Shown here piece after piece: positions 25,731 to 36,744 of a stretch of 64,000 nucleotides of DNA. Made by a program: the position numbers and the translations under genes. Below the pieces are notes generated by a model. The model saw only the letters and a list, made by a program, of their open reading frames with translations. It ran no database searches and was not told the origin of the DNA. This DNA is from Acanthochlamys bracteata (lineage: Eukaryota; Streptophyta; Magnoliopsida; Pandanales; Velloziaceae): the NCBI GenBank assembly GCA_019914995.1, contig CM034139.1, positions 4,504,461 to 4,568,460 on the forward strand, in the 5' to 3' direction. Every line of letters begins with the position of its first letter. The stretch's first letter is position 1.

Positions 25731-25982
25731 TTATGAATTGGTTTCTTGTCCCCTATGCTGCTGTTGTTCATGGTGGTGATGGTGAGTTAGCTCTAGATCG
25801 CTATCACTGCTACCTTCAAGACGGCGGCGGAGACACCGAATGCAGCGAGAAAGAGCATAGAGAAGAAGACGGAGAGCGAACAAGATTGCTATTACAGTTA
25901 GTGCCACGAGAATGTAACCACCAACTGTTTGGTGAGTGTTTCTGCAATCTATTAAGCTTGTGCGGATTATTTTTTTCTCCAT
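25731..25982 (-). CDS. Small single-pass membrane protein, unknown
   Basis: Intronless, 83 aa. A polar N-terminus (residues 1-21) is followed by one strong transmembrane segment (about 22-45, GYILVALTVIAILFALRLLL). A basic Cys-containing juxtamembrane stretch (RCIRCLRRR) and a His/Gln-rich polar tail follow. The segment order and the lone strong helix make it a plausible small protein gene, but I do not recognise a family. It could also be a non-coding coincidence. Confidence 0.45.
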   Translation of the reverse strand: MEKKIIRTSLIDCRNTHQTVGGYILVALTVIAILFALRLLLYALSRCIRCLRRRLEGSSDSDLELTHHHHHEQQQHRGQETNS

Positions 25983-26452
25983 TGTTAGAGTGAGTGAGAG
26001 TAAAGGGCTTTATATCCTTTTCAAAAATTTGATTTTGGTGTAACGGAGTCTTTTCTTTTTGGTTAATGGAGGGCATGAAAAAGGTAATGAAAGAGGGATT
26101 CTTTGCTTGAATGAGACAGCTGCATGACTACAGTGTTCTCTTCTTTTCTTACTAAAGAAGAAAGGATAAGGTTCTGTTGCTGAACAACTGTTGCAAAAAA
26201 CCACAGGCCATGATCATCTCTGTTAATGCAAACTCGGATAAGAGTAAGAATTTGAGATGGCAAGGTGAATTGGTATCGTTGTAAATGTTGTTGTGATAAA
26301 TATAGGAGGAACTGTATTGTTGTCATGAAGTTACCGAAAGTAATGGTAACATAATAACAAGAAAAAACACCGCCAATATGTGCAAGAGACGTTTTGTTTT
26401 GCCCTTGATTTGGAAAAGGTGCTATTAACTATTATCCTAATCATAAACAAAT

Positions 26453-27144
26453 TTAAAACTTGGAAACAAATTCCATCTTGCGCTGAAGCTCTTTCAGAAC
26501 CTTGACAACCTCAGCCAGCACTGATCCTGGATCTTCACATTGGATGCCAACCATTGCAGCTAACACTTCAAGCTTCTTCTTCACACTGTTTCCATAGAAA
26601 GCAGAATCGTAATCTTCCTCTAGCTCAGTCTCGCTCTTTGATTCCCAACAATCACCATCACGCATTCCAGCATCTGATTTTGCATCATCATCTTCATGAT
26701 CAGAGCTTGCAAGCACCTTTGCAGTATCAGGATTAATGTTGCAGAACATGCGAGGAGATCCAAATAATGGATTAGCTAAGAGTGTTGTAGAGGATCTTGA
26801 CAAATCAAAGGCAATAAAGTTTCTAACTTGCAAGTGATTCTCGAAAAACACAACCTGTGGTTGAAATGTGTAAGGTTCACCATTCATGGGTTCTTTAACC
26901 TGTAATAAAAGCGCATTTATTTGAAGACAGATGGTGAGAAAACAAAACAAAAGAGCGAATGCTCTGTTTCCACGATTCTCATAAACATCGATGTCTCGTC
27001 GGCTAACCATTCTCTCTCTCTCTCTCAAAAAAAAAAAAAAAAAAAAAAAAAAGCCATAAAATCTTGGCATGCAGAATAATTTCCTGAAATTTTAAGCAAT
27101 CAAATGAACGGCAATACCTGTCTCTGCTCCTCCGTAAACACCAT
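26453..27144 (-). CDS. Uncharacterised acidic plant protein, two exons
   Basis: The large exon is 26453-26899 (148 codons plus stop), entered at ATTACAG. A short first exon 27118-27144 (MVFTEEQRQ), with donor CAG|GTATTG, joins it in frame to give about 157 aa. The product reads VKEPMNGEPYTFQPQVVFFENHLQVRNFIAFDLS, then an acidic middle (SSDHEDDDAKSD, ELEEDYDSAFYG) and a leucine-rich helical C-terminus that may form a short coiled coil (LAEVVKVLKELQRKMEF). I do not know a function. The intron contains a CT microsatellite followed by a long A run (about 27010-27052). The start is the first in-frame Met. Confidence 0.65.
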
Positions 27145-29118
27145 TTGTTTCTTGGCAATAGCAGCTTCTGTCGTTCTATAGCAAGAGTTAGAGAATAGGG
27201 AACAAGAAAGTGAGACAAGATCCAGGAAACGAAGGCTTTGCTTATGTATTTATAGCATCAATGGATCATAATGGGGAATCGAGCAGAAGAGAAGAAGATC
27301 TCTTTTTTCTACGATCGATCGATCGCATGTAAGGTCATAATAGCACTCGAGTATAAGTGCTCCACTCCCCAATCTCAGCACGAAAACCTGGTCCTCTGTT
27401 CTTCAACTAACTACTCTTTTCATTTTTTGTTTTTTGTTATCTCTCTGATGTTACTGCGAAACACTCGAGTGCATGCAAGACAACAAGCGGAGCCCAGGGA
27501 ACACATGAATGCTGTGGGCTTCAATGCACCCGAGCGAGCCAAGCACGCGTGGGTGCATTGGCGTCCGGGCGCTCTATCGCACGCGCGGCACAAATACGTA
27601 CAATTAAAAGCAGCACGCCCATGCTTCACAGAGCCTTTTGTTCACTTCTATTTGGATAGTTTTGTTTCCCATCAGCTGGTGAACCTTCTTATAGATCCAC
27701 ACTGATTTATTATTCATTTCAGATCTTATATGGGTTTTATATATAAACATAAATAGGGTACTCTATTTTATATCCTTTGTTTCAAATACATCGCTCTTCA
27801 AACACTCCATCATAAGACAGATATCTCATCAAATCTCAACCATACCAACAAAACTTGTATAAGAGATAATCAAAACAGTAGTCATAGTAGTAATGCTTAC
27901 AAATTTCCAAGGAATATATTCTGCAAAATATCCATTGAAGCTCGCTTAGCTTGTTCAAACTAAACGAGCAAAAAAATATAGCATAAGAAGTCTACCATAT
28001 GCCACCTAATCTCAAAATCACTGTTCAGTACATCGCACCTAAATCCGAAGGAATTGTTACACTTTCATGGACCTCAACAAGGTTTCACCTGAGAAGCCAA
28101 TCATCACATGTATAAATACGACTGCATATTGTTCTTTTCAGGTCCAGTAGGTTTAAGTTCACCTTCCCATTGACGACCACTTTGTTGCTTCTCCTTTATA
28201 TGACGAGGGTAATGTTAAAACACATCCCACAATCTTTTGTTTTTCATCCTTTTCCGAAGTCAACCAATCATGATAACAGATGTATAAGCAACACGAAATC
28301 ACCTTTAGGTAACCGTTTGTTCGATCAGTGTATTTACATGCCTCTTTCAATAGAACACTACAACTTAAAAAAACATTTCCTCTGACTTTTGCTTCTTGCA
28401 CTAAGCACAACAAAGACAACAACTTGATAGCCCATAGAAGATGCTGCTCTTTCCATGGACAGTAAGCTTTTCTATTCAACAGATTGTCAATGTACCTAAA
28501 AAGGCCATTTAGTAAGGTTATGACTTAAAGGTACAGATTAGTGAAGTGAACCAAAAAATAAATAAAAGCTCAAAATATGATTGCTACAAGATAAGAAAAG
28601 TTAATAAAAAACTAAGCGAGTTTGGAGGGACTTAGGGCCCCATCCTGACTGTACATGGCAGATAATGCATATAATTTTTAAAAGCAAGCAATCATGCAAA
28701 TTTTCTTTGGAAAATTTACATTAAAATTTCATTAAACTTAGCTGAAGAGCAAGATGCATCATGATCAGACATCTAAAAGATCAGTTCAAGCAAGCAATGT
28801 TTATTGGATCATAGAGTATCAAGGAACACCTTTGACCATAAAAGAGAGACGACATTAAACCAGGGCCAGATTGACAGGTGACCAACGCAGCCAGGCATTG
28901 CCAGTCGAAAAGAACTCCATGCGAGATCAGCAATCCAGTTTACCTTCAGATAAGAACTTGCTACATTACAAAATGATGGAACTACAAACAACTTGTACAA
29001 GACACCTCGTTCAGATGAGGCTCGCATTGGAATTCTAAGAAAGTAATACAGAATGAAGAAGAATAAAAAAGGCCCACAGCTAAACTTTGGAACAGGTTTA
29101 CGCACCTTCTCCAGAATA
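27145..29118. other. Intergenic region between convergent-side genes; no supported gene
   Basis: Contains a GC-rich patch (27470-27600) with a 10-bp inverted repeat, then AT-rich sequence that probably includes the 3' UTR of the minus-strand methyltransferase. Open frames at 27271-27705 (+) and 28159-28479 (-) lack recognisable features. Confidence 0.45.
27247..27254 (-). promoter_or_regulatory. Putative TATA box for the acidic protein gene
   Basis: The minus strand reads TATAAATA about 105 bp upstream of the chosen ATG at 27144, which supports the short first exon. Confidence 0.45.
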
Positions 29119-32100
29119 TTATTTCTGTAAAACAAAGATGGGCCTGTCAAAACCTGTGGCGATGCCTGACAGATTCCCAACAACAATTTCTACATTTCTA
29201 AATCCAACCTATACACATCGAGAATGCACCAAATAAACAATCTGTTATGGCAAGAGCTATGTTCATGAAATTCAGTTTACTTCAAAGTATCGCACTCTAC
29301 ATACCTTATCCAACAGTATCTCTCTAAAAAGGTCTGGTTGTATAAGTATACTATTAAAATTTTCCCTAGCAGTCTGCAAAAGAAGTGAGATTCTGATGTT
29401 TCAGCCTCCTATATTCCAGTTAAAGAATGAAAATATAACCAAAAGAAAAAAAAAAGAATTAGAATAACATTAGACTGATTCTACAAGCAAAACCTATGAA
29501 GGAAAAGAGGAAAGGAAGAACAGGTTCTGCAGTAGAGTGGACCGGTCCTACAACAGATGCTTTTAATCAAACAATGCAGAACAAGTCTGGGACATCAAGG
29601 ACCCTTAGAACAGACGCAGATTATACACCACGTTATGGATAGGTTACAAATGATTTCAGCAACAGGGAGCCCACATACTATTATCTAAAGGTTTAATTAA
29701 TTTAAGTTTCTCTCAATTGCGAAGGGAAGGGTCAGAAGAATAATTTCTAGATTGTTTTTCAACAAAATGACAAGTACACCTGAACCAGTTAATCCCTTGG
29801 TAATAGTTCACTTTAAATTTGCTCCGTAAGGCATAGAGTATTTCATCTGCAGAAGGAAAAATTCACCAGATAGGTCAATGTATCTCATCATGATCAAGAT
29901 GACTGAATTTGAACATCAGTTAGGTGAAACAACTGGGAGTATTTTCATGCACATATTCCGTCTGATCTAATGGATTTATACCTTCTTTAGAACAATGACA
30001 CCATAACAAAACTGCCACAATTTTTACATCCAAGAGTTGCTCAACAACTACTTAACTGCTTTTAAGTGGCAAGCAGATAGGTACATATTTCAAAACAAGA
30101 TGAAGGGAACAAGCTAACTAATTATAAATTAAAAAAAATAAGATAATACCTCAGACACCAGCCGCTTGCTCTTATAAGAGGACCAAGGTTGTGGCTCCAG
30201 TATAAGCAATCCCCTCTAAGAAAAGTACAGGTAGCAGATAAGGAATCATTTGCAAATAGACACATATACTCATATACACTTCGAATAAAAAAGAGATATA
30301 CCGGCCTGAGGAGCCTCCATATGTTTACAAACAAAGTAATTATTCCATCATCGCCCCAGTTCAAATGGATCCACTTGGTCACGCTCAGACTGAAAAAAAA
30401 AAAAAAAAAAATCTCATCAACTAGCAACAACCAGATCAAAGCCACAATCTGTTGAATAATGCAGGTTAAAGGTCCAAACGAGCAATTAGTCATGCCATTA
30501 AACAGAAGCACCACTAGAAAAGGAATCTAATAGAAATTGCAAGATCAAATCGAGCCCAAGGAACTATTATAGAGAAGATGAACAGATAAAGGCACTAACC
30601 AAAGAATTGTATCATATTTTTCAGAACATTTATGCATAGTCTCAACAAAATTTCCTTTCTGAAAGAAACACTTTCCAAAAGATTCCGTTTCAAAGATTTG
30701 GATGAATCAATTTCAAAGTTTAACACTTTGGTTTCTGAAGCTTGGCTGGTCCTGTCTTTGTTTTTTGAAGCTTGGCTGGTTCTATCTCCTGAACAATTTC
30801 CATTCTCTCTAACATCCGAGGCACAGGGCCTTAGTGATGCATTATTAGCTAGTTCTGATTTTGCCATCTCTTTAAGATTGCACTTCGCGGCCTCAATTAA
30901 TCCTGCAGAGAGAAAGAGAGAGAAAGAGACTGCAGTTATTAGAGAACAAAACTTCAGCACAAAGATGAAGCAAAAAGTATAGATACACTGTCTTTGAAGC
31001 AGACAGCTCCAACTATAAGATGCATACTAATATGTGGTCATGTGGTCAAACTAGTGACTGTGTAAGATGAAGATGACACACTTATGACTGAGGAATTTCC
31101 AGTTAAACTATAAGTCTTTAACCCCAAAAGAAAGATGAATAGGTATACTGGGTGAACAAAAATTGAAAGGATTAGACAGAATCATGTTGGACTCTGTTTT
31201 AGTAATGTACTTATAGTGAGTCAACAAACATCAGAATGCAAAATTTATCCAAACGAGGAAAGTCTATAAGGCACTTAGTTCATTTCTCTACAGAATACGA
31301 GATGACAAGAAGAAAGTGCATTTCACTACAGAATAAGGGATGACAAAAAGAAAATACATCACCAGCCAAAGCATACCAGATCAGACAGCTTGAATTATTT
31401 TTCCAAAATATAATTGTCATAGAATTTTGATTAACAGTAACCAGAAGCTAATCGCTTTGCTGAAACACAGCAATCAAGATAATGTAAAATCAAAATAGAA
31501 GCAAGCACACCTGCATCAATATCAATTCCGAGGATGCTATAACAGAGAAACTTCTGTGCTGCAAAACAAGATTAAAGAGAGAATGTTAGAGATACCCAAA
31601 ATTTAAGAACAAAAATGCCATTTGTTAGGAAAGGGTAGTTCAGGTTGAAAAGGCATCTATGCAATAAAAGTGGAGCTTACAAATTGACAGAACGTTGGAA
31701 AAAGTATACCTACATTAGATGCATCTGATTTGAAACAGGAAGAAGGATGATCAAGTTGGAGCTGACAACTACTATTGGGAGTTTGTCTCAAATGGCAAAA
31801 TGTCTTCCAAACCTTATTTTAAAATCAATAGAATTTTGGTTTCTAGTTGGACTCTACAAATAGGATTCCTAATAGAATTTGTAGTATATTTCTAATCTAT
31901 GTTGGACTCTAGATTCAGCTAGGTTTGCCACTAGTTATCTTATTGTTGAGATACTTATTTGTGTGCCTCCATTAGGTTCTGCACCGATCTCTTTAATCTC
32001 AATCGCGTAAATAAGAGATTTTCTCTCAATACATGATGTATCCAGTGAGGCAGAAGAGTGATAACTCTGGTAGATACTTCGTATGAGTTATGTTGTACTC

Positions 32101-33404
32101 TCTTTGATAGTGGATCTCACTCGTCTTCATCCATGGTTTTCTCCCATCTTGGGGATTTTACTAAACCTGCATTCTTCTTTTATAATCTTTACTTCTTGTT
32201 TATTGTAAGATACTCACTGTTTATCAAGGCATCTAATTTATTCCGCATTCTGATCCTGGCTGATGCACTAAACTGTGAATTTTCTCAAAAACTATGGTAA
32301 TAAAAAGTAAGTAATAATGAGAAATGAAAAAAGTAGGCCATGTAATACTGTCATACAATAAGAAATCATATATTCTCAACTCCATGCACACATCAAATGC
32401 ATAATTATGTTTGCAACTCAAATTTACCCATGCCTTATAAATCTTTAACTAGCATCAAATTATAGATAATTCAGCAAGTATACTGCTATATCAGAGTTTT
32501 AAAAAAAAAAAAAACAACTACACGTGCACTGAGATTGTTTGCAAAAAAAGCATGAAGCTATGTTCCAGGAAAAGCCAAAGGAAGCTATGCCACTACCAAT
32601 ACATATAGTTATTAGTCCCTTGTTGCAGCCAATATCAAGACAGTCCTTCCCTTCAAACCATTCCTTCCTAAACACTGAGAGCCTAGGATCTTCCATCACA
32701 CTTCGATCAATCTGCACCAGAAATAGATAGTAAAATACATCAAGAAGATCAATCAGGTTCAGCAACCAGCATTTTAAAACTACAACAGAATTTAAGACAA
32801 CTATGCAGATATACAAGTGGTGCTGACTCCTATCATCTATATGCAAAAGATTATTCTATACATAAGTATTTTCAAGCATCCAGAAATATAAATAGACGCG
32901 GACCTATAAGGAGTTAAACCTCGCAAAGATTTTCTGCCTATCTGCATTGATACAAGAAACACCAGGAAAAATGATAATGATTTCTTCAAAAATATCAACA
33001 CTAAATTATACTACGATATACTCGTCTTGCATGACCCAGCGCCCAAATTCTCAAAAACTTTTTTTCCCACTTTGTACTTCTTCACAGAGCTAGCAGATCA
33101 TTGATTTAATAACTCTTAAAAAGATTTAAGTTTTGTTAGTTATATGCAATAAAAATATATAAATAGTGTATTTTCATTAAAACAATAAAACTAAAAATAA
33201 AAATTGATAATAATAATAATAAAAATAAATCCATAATTTGGAGAAACAGGTAAGGAAAAAGAAACAAAGAGGCATAGAGTTTACCCGATAGTCATAGTAG
33301 TTCCGATAATTTCCGTAGATGAATACTTCCTTCTTCCTTTTCTTAATCTTCGAACTATCATTAGCGTTGCTCTCTTTACGCTTTCTAACCACTTGACCAC
33401 CCAT
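29119..33404 (-). CDS. Bin3-type RNA methyltransferase (MePCE/BCDIN3D family), one frame change
   Basis: Eight exons (high to low): 33285-33404, 32597-32711, 31511-31558, 30600-30902, 30302-30389, 30150-30215, 29305-29373 and 29119-29208. About 299 aa if read through. Key parts are [33 protein letters not shown] (motif I about residues 64-72), [35 protein letters not shown] and [10 protein letters not shown]. The order fits the plant Bin3-domain protein that uses SAM to methylate the 5' monophosphate or gamma-phosphate of small RNAs such as snRNAs. All junction phases agree except in exon 4. There NLLESVSF is followed, one base out of frame, by [19 protein letters not shown] (near 30660). Either one base is missing or a 68-nt stretch is spliced. 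The family's invariant GG after LLRP appears as RG. Confidence 0.85.
31740..32290. repeat. Possible LTR or retroelement remnant in an intron
   Basis: Within the second intron of the methyltransferase gene the composition changes. TTGGACTCTA occurs twice, and the stretch around 31990-32120 (GTATCCAGTGAGGCAG, then TGTACTCTCTTTGATAGTGG) resembles the 3' part of Copia-type LTRs. No paired ends or target duplication were found. Confidence 0.25.
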
Positions 33405-34526
33405 CTTCTTCTTCTTCGTTCCGCAGGAAAAAACAACAGGGGAGAGAAAACTTGTAAGGAGCACGAGAACTATCGGCCGAGCGCGGTGAAGTTTGTCGGC
33501 GGAAATAGGCGGTGGAGGATGGCGCCATTTTCCTACGAGGAAGAAGAAGAACAAACCTCGTTCCGAGAGAAATTCCAAAATTGTCCTTCGTTGAGTAGTG
33601 GTGGTGGACATATAATTTGTAAAGCGGTCCCTCTGTTTGTAAATAAACTCGTAATACTTGATTAAAACTTTCCAGCCATTATTTTCATTTATTTTATACT
33701 TAGAAAGTTTTGTTTCTCAGAATCCAACCAGATCCAATTTATCAAGCAAAAGAAGCTGAATATGAAAAGCAAAATTACTTAACTTGAGAATGGGCAGGTT
33801 CAAATTCTAACATGGAGTCTTTAGAAATTCATTGAGCAAAAATTTACCCCATTAAAAATAAACTAATCGCAAGTAGGTTCATCAAATATTTATAAAAAAA
33901 AACCTCCTACAATTTGATAGGAACCAACCACATCCCAGAAAAACAAATTTGTGAAATAAAAATGGATATTAACGTTGTCTAGTATAAATACAAGAAAAAT
34001 ATCAAAAAAATGAACTTGAGTATCGATCCCTGTCAGAATCAAAGTTTGTAAAGATAGGAGTACGAACAAAATTGAGTTGATACGATACAAGTTTCACTTG
34101 AGGGACTATTTTTATACAACTTTCAATTGAGCTACAGCTCCAATATTGGTGCCACTTCAGGGATCAAAGATGTCTCCAATATTGAAAACCAGTTACATTT
34201 TTTCAATAAATAGGAAAGAGAATAGATTTACATACAACACTTCAAAGTAATGGTGATGAACAAGAAGCTCTGTACTGTGTAGCTCATTTTTCAACTTTTA
34301 GCTCAGCATTTGATAAGATATTTTTAAATTTTTTTTATTTCATATTTTTCAATACATATTTTATAAATATTTAAAAAATATAAAAAAATTTTATATAATG
34401 AAATCTTTTTATTATATATTTTTATTATTTTTTTAAAAATAAAAAAAATAAAACTTATTTTTTAAAAAAAATAAAAATAATTTTTATTTTAAAAAAATTT
34501 TATTTTATAAGTAATTTCAAGCGGAC
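33405..34526. other. Intergenic region
   Basis: Begins with the 5' flank of the methyltransferase gene (a GC-richer stretch to about 33610, probably 5' UTR and promoter) and ends in an AT-rich MITE-like block. Nothing else seen. Confidence 0.5.
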
Positions 34527-34530
34527 TTAG
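34310..34530. repeat. AT-rich MITE-like element (first family)
   Basis: Core arms CATATTTTTCAATACATATT, TTATATATTTTTATTATT and TTTTATAAGTAATTTCAAGCGG follow the family pattern. The 3' end GTAATTTCAAGCGGACTTA abuts the stop codon of the ankyrin gene, so the element may lie in its 3' UTR. Confidence 0.5.
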
Positions 34531-36744
34531 TAAGTCAAATATCCTGAATGTTGTGACATATTGAACTCAGAAAAACTTGGCCAACTACCTAATATGGGAT
34601 CGTTTTTCTTGCTTTTCTCCTCCTCCCTTTTACTCTCCTTCTTTTTCTTTTTTTCTCGTTCCATCTCCCGTTCTTGTTTCTGCTCTGCCCTCTGTTTCTC
34701 TTGCCTATACAGTAAGATACGCAACGAAAGAAACAAAACCGCAATGCTCAAGGTCCCTGTGATGGTTAGGACCAATGGCATCCATCTAGAGCTCCAATCA
34801 TCTTCTGTGATAATCCATACGGCCGCCAAGTAGGCGACTGCCATGAACGCTATAGACAGCCACATGACCCTGTGTGTGGTCACAAGCAATAGCTTCATCG
34901 CCTTCCGCTTGAAGGGTATGATGCTCACTAGTGTTATTACAATGCCGAGAGATGTGAAAAGTGCAAACCCGTTGCTCACCATGAATATTTTGAATGGAGT
35001 TGTCCTACCCATAATTGCCTTCCCTGCCAATGGTCCGTCCTGGTATACTCCCCCAGGAGGCGAAACACCGTATGCGAAGGTGACCGTGGCTATTAAAACA
35101 CCAATAACAGCTATGGTGTTTCTTGCGTGACGGAGCCCTTCGTCATGAAATTCAATCTCTTGCTTGCGACGGTTGAATGAGATTGTTTCTGCAGGTCGCC
35201 TAGTGTTCTCATAAAACGCTTTGTCCTTTTCAGCCTGAGAAGGTTCTTGCCTTCCTGTTGCTGCCGTTGCTCTGGACCTTCTAGCACGTCTTGAGGCTAC
35301 CGTAGTTGTTGATGAAAAACTATCCAACACGTGGATGTTGACACTCTCTGGCAATTGTCTTTTTGCAGGAGAAGGATTTTGAGAAGGTGGCGGCAAGACT
35401 TCTTCTTCTTCTATCTCAGGAGTTTGGTTCCCTAATGGTGGTGGCATCTACAAGGATCTGTTCTATCTGGTGTCTCTCTGGCGAGACCGACACTTTATCG
35501 ATGAGATCTAGAGCCGTCCATCCACTACTCGCTGCGATGTTGACTTGAGCCTCCGAACACTTCACAATACCCTCCACAATCTGTTGAAAATTACAGAGAA
35601 TTATAAGATTTAATTGTTAACTAGTAGGTTCTCTATGTTCAACGTGTCGCATACCTCAGGCAGAAGTTTTATGGCCGCAATATGCAATGCCGCGTCCCCA
35701 TCATCGTCCAAAAGGTTGATAAGATGCCGTAGACTTTGTTGTTCTACTGCATGTTTGAAAACATCGATTCTTTTGTGTTTGGCGCAGAGATGTAGAATGG
35801 TTTCTTCTTTTCTGGTAAGTTCGATAACAGACTCGGGTGCTTCTTCAATGATTCTACTGAAGACGGAAGCTTGACCCTCGATTGCAGCCAAATGAAGAGG
35901 CGTCCTTCCCATTTCATCTTTCGCAGTGATCAGACCAGCATTGTAAAAAATAAGTAGTTCGACAATTTCCAGATGACCTTTGCTTGCAGCTTTATGCAAT
36001 GGGGTCAAACCTTTATCATCTCTTGAGCTAGATAGAGATGGCTCGTAATCCATCAATCTTGCCACAAGTTCTGTTGATCCCAAAAATGAACTAAGTAATC
36101 AAAAGTTGTAATGTTTCAAAATATGAATTAATTATTTTAATTTTATTAGAACTTATTATTATTATTATTATTATATATATAGTTGTACGACAAGAGAACT
36201 GAATTAGATTGAATAATTTTAAGTATCATGCGTTGCTCTAATCATAAGGGAAGTAAAGAGGATAGAGTTAATTGCTATTGTTTTCATTCATATCAAACAT
36301 AGACAAGATTCGACAATGTTACGTACCTGTGTTGCCCTCGGAAGCAGCTGCATGTACCACAGCTTGTAAGGAGGCATCGTCTTGCAGCGTGACAGGCGAC
36401 ATCCACCTTAGAAAGGCCTTCCATACTGAGATGTAATCACCCTGTGAGGCATGTTTAGCCGCAGCCTGCAGAGGAGTCATGCCATCATTGTTGAGAATTC
36501 TGGCCACTTCACGGTTCTGTTTGAGCAAGAGTTTCACAATAGAGACATGCCCTCGTTTGCATGCTGAGTGGAGCGGCGTGTCCCCTTTCTTATTGGTCTG
36601 CCGTGCCAAGTCTGAATGCGTCTGTAGTAGCAGCAGTGCTATCTTTTCTTGGCCGGACTTTGCTGCAAGGTGGAGAGATGTGTCACCAGCTTCGGGCGTT
36701 TCAGCACGGTCTCCTTCGCGGTTGCTCATATCATCGCTCTTCAT
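34527..36744 (-). CDS. Ankyrin-repeat PGG-domain membrane protein (ACD6/ITN1-like), one frame change
   Basis: Three exons: 36327-36744, 35655-36070 and 34527-35580, with exon phases agreeing at both junctions. Exons 1-2 encode at least six ankyrin repeats (GDTSLHLAAKSGQEKIALLLL, GDTPLHSACKRGHVSIVKLLL, GLTPLHKAASKGHLEIVELL, GRTPLHLAAIEGQ). Exon 3 encodes a linker, a PGG domain (VSPPGGVYQDGPLAGKAI) and four membrane helices, then a Lys/Glu-rich tail. The family includes ACD6 and ITN1, plasma-membrane proteins in salicylate defence and stress signalling. In exon 3 the frame reading DLIDKVSVSPERHQIEQILVD runs into a stop just after EPNS. The rest, from PPPLGNQTPE on, lies one base out (about 35430-35455). 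Exon 3 is 1054 nt, one more than a multiple of three. Either a recent single-base insertion or an assembly error. Confidence 0.85.

Noticed and set aside
27271..27705. 144-codon plus-strand open frame
   Set aside because: No domain, signal or splice context. It overlaps the promoter and TATA region of the minus-strand acidic protein gene, and GC-rich sequence makes long frames likely.
28159..28479. 106-codon minus-strand open frame
   Set aside because: Lies just downstream of the methyltransferase stop, most likely 3' UTR or intergenic; no recognisable features.
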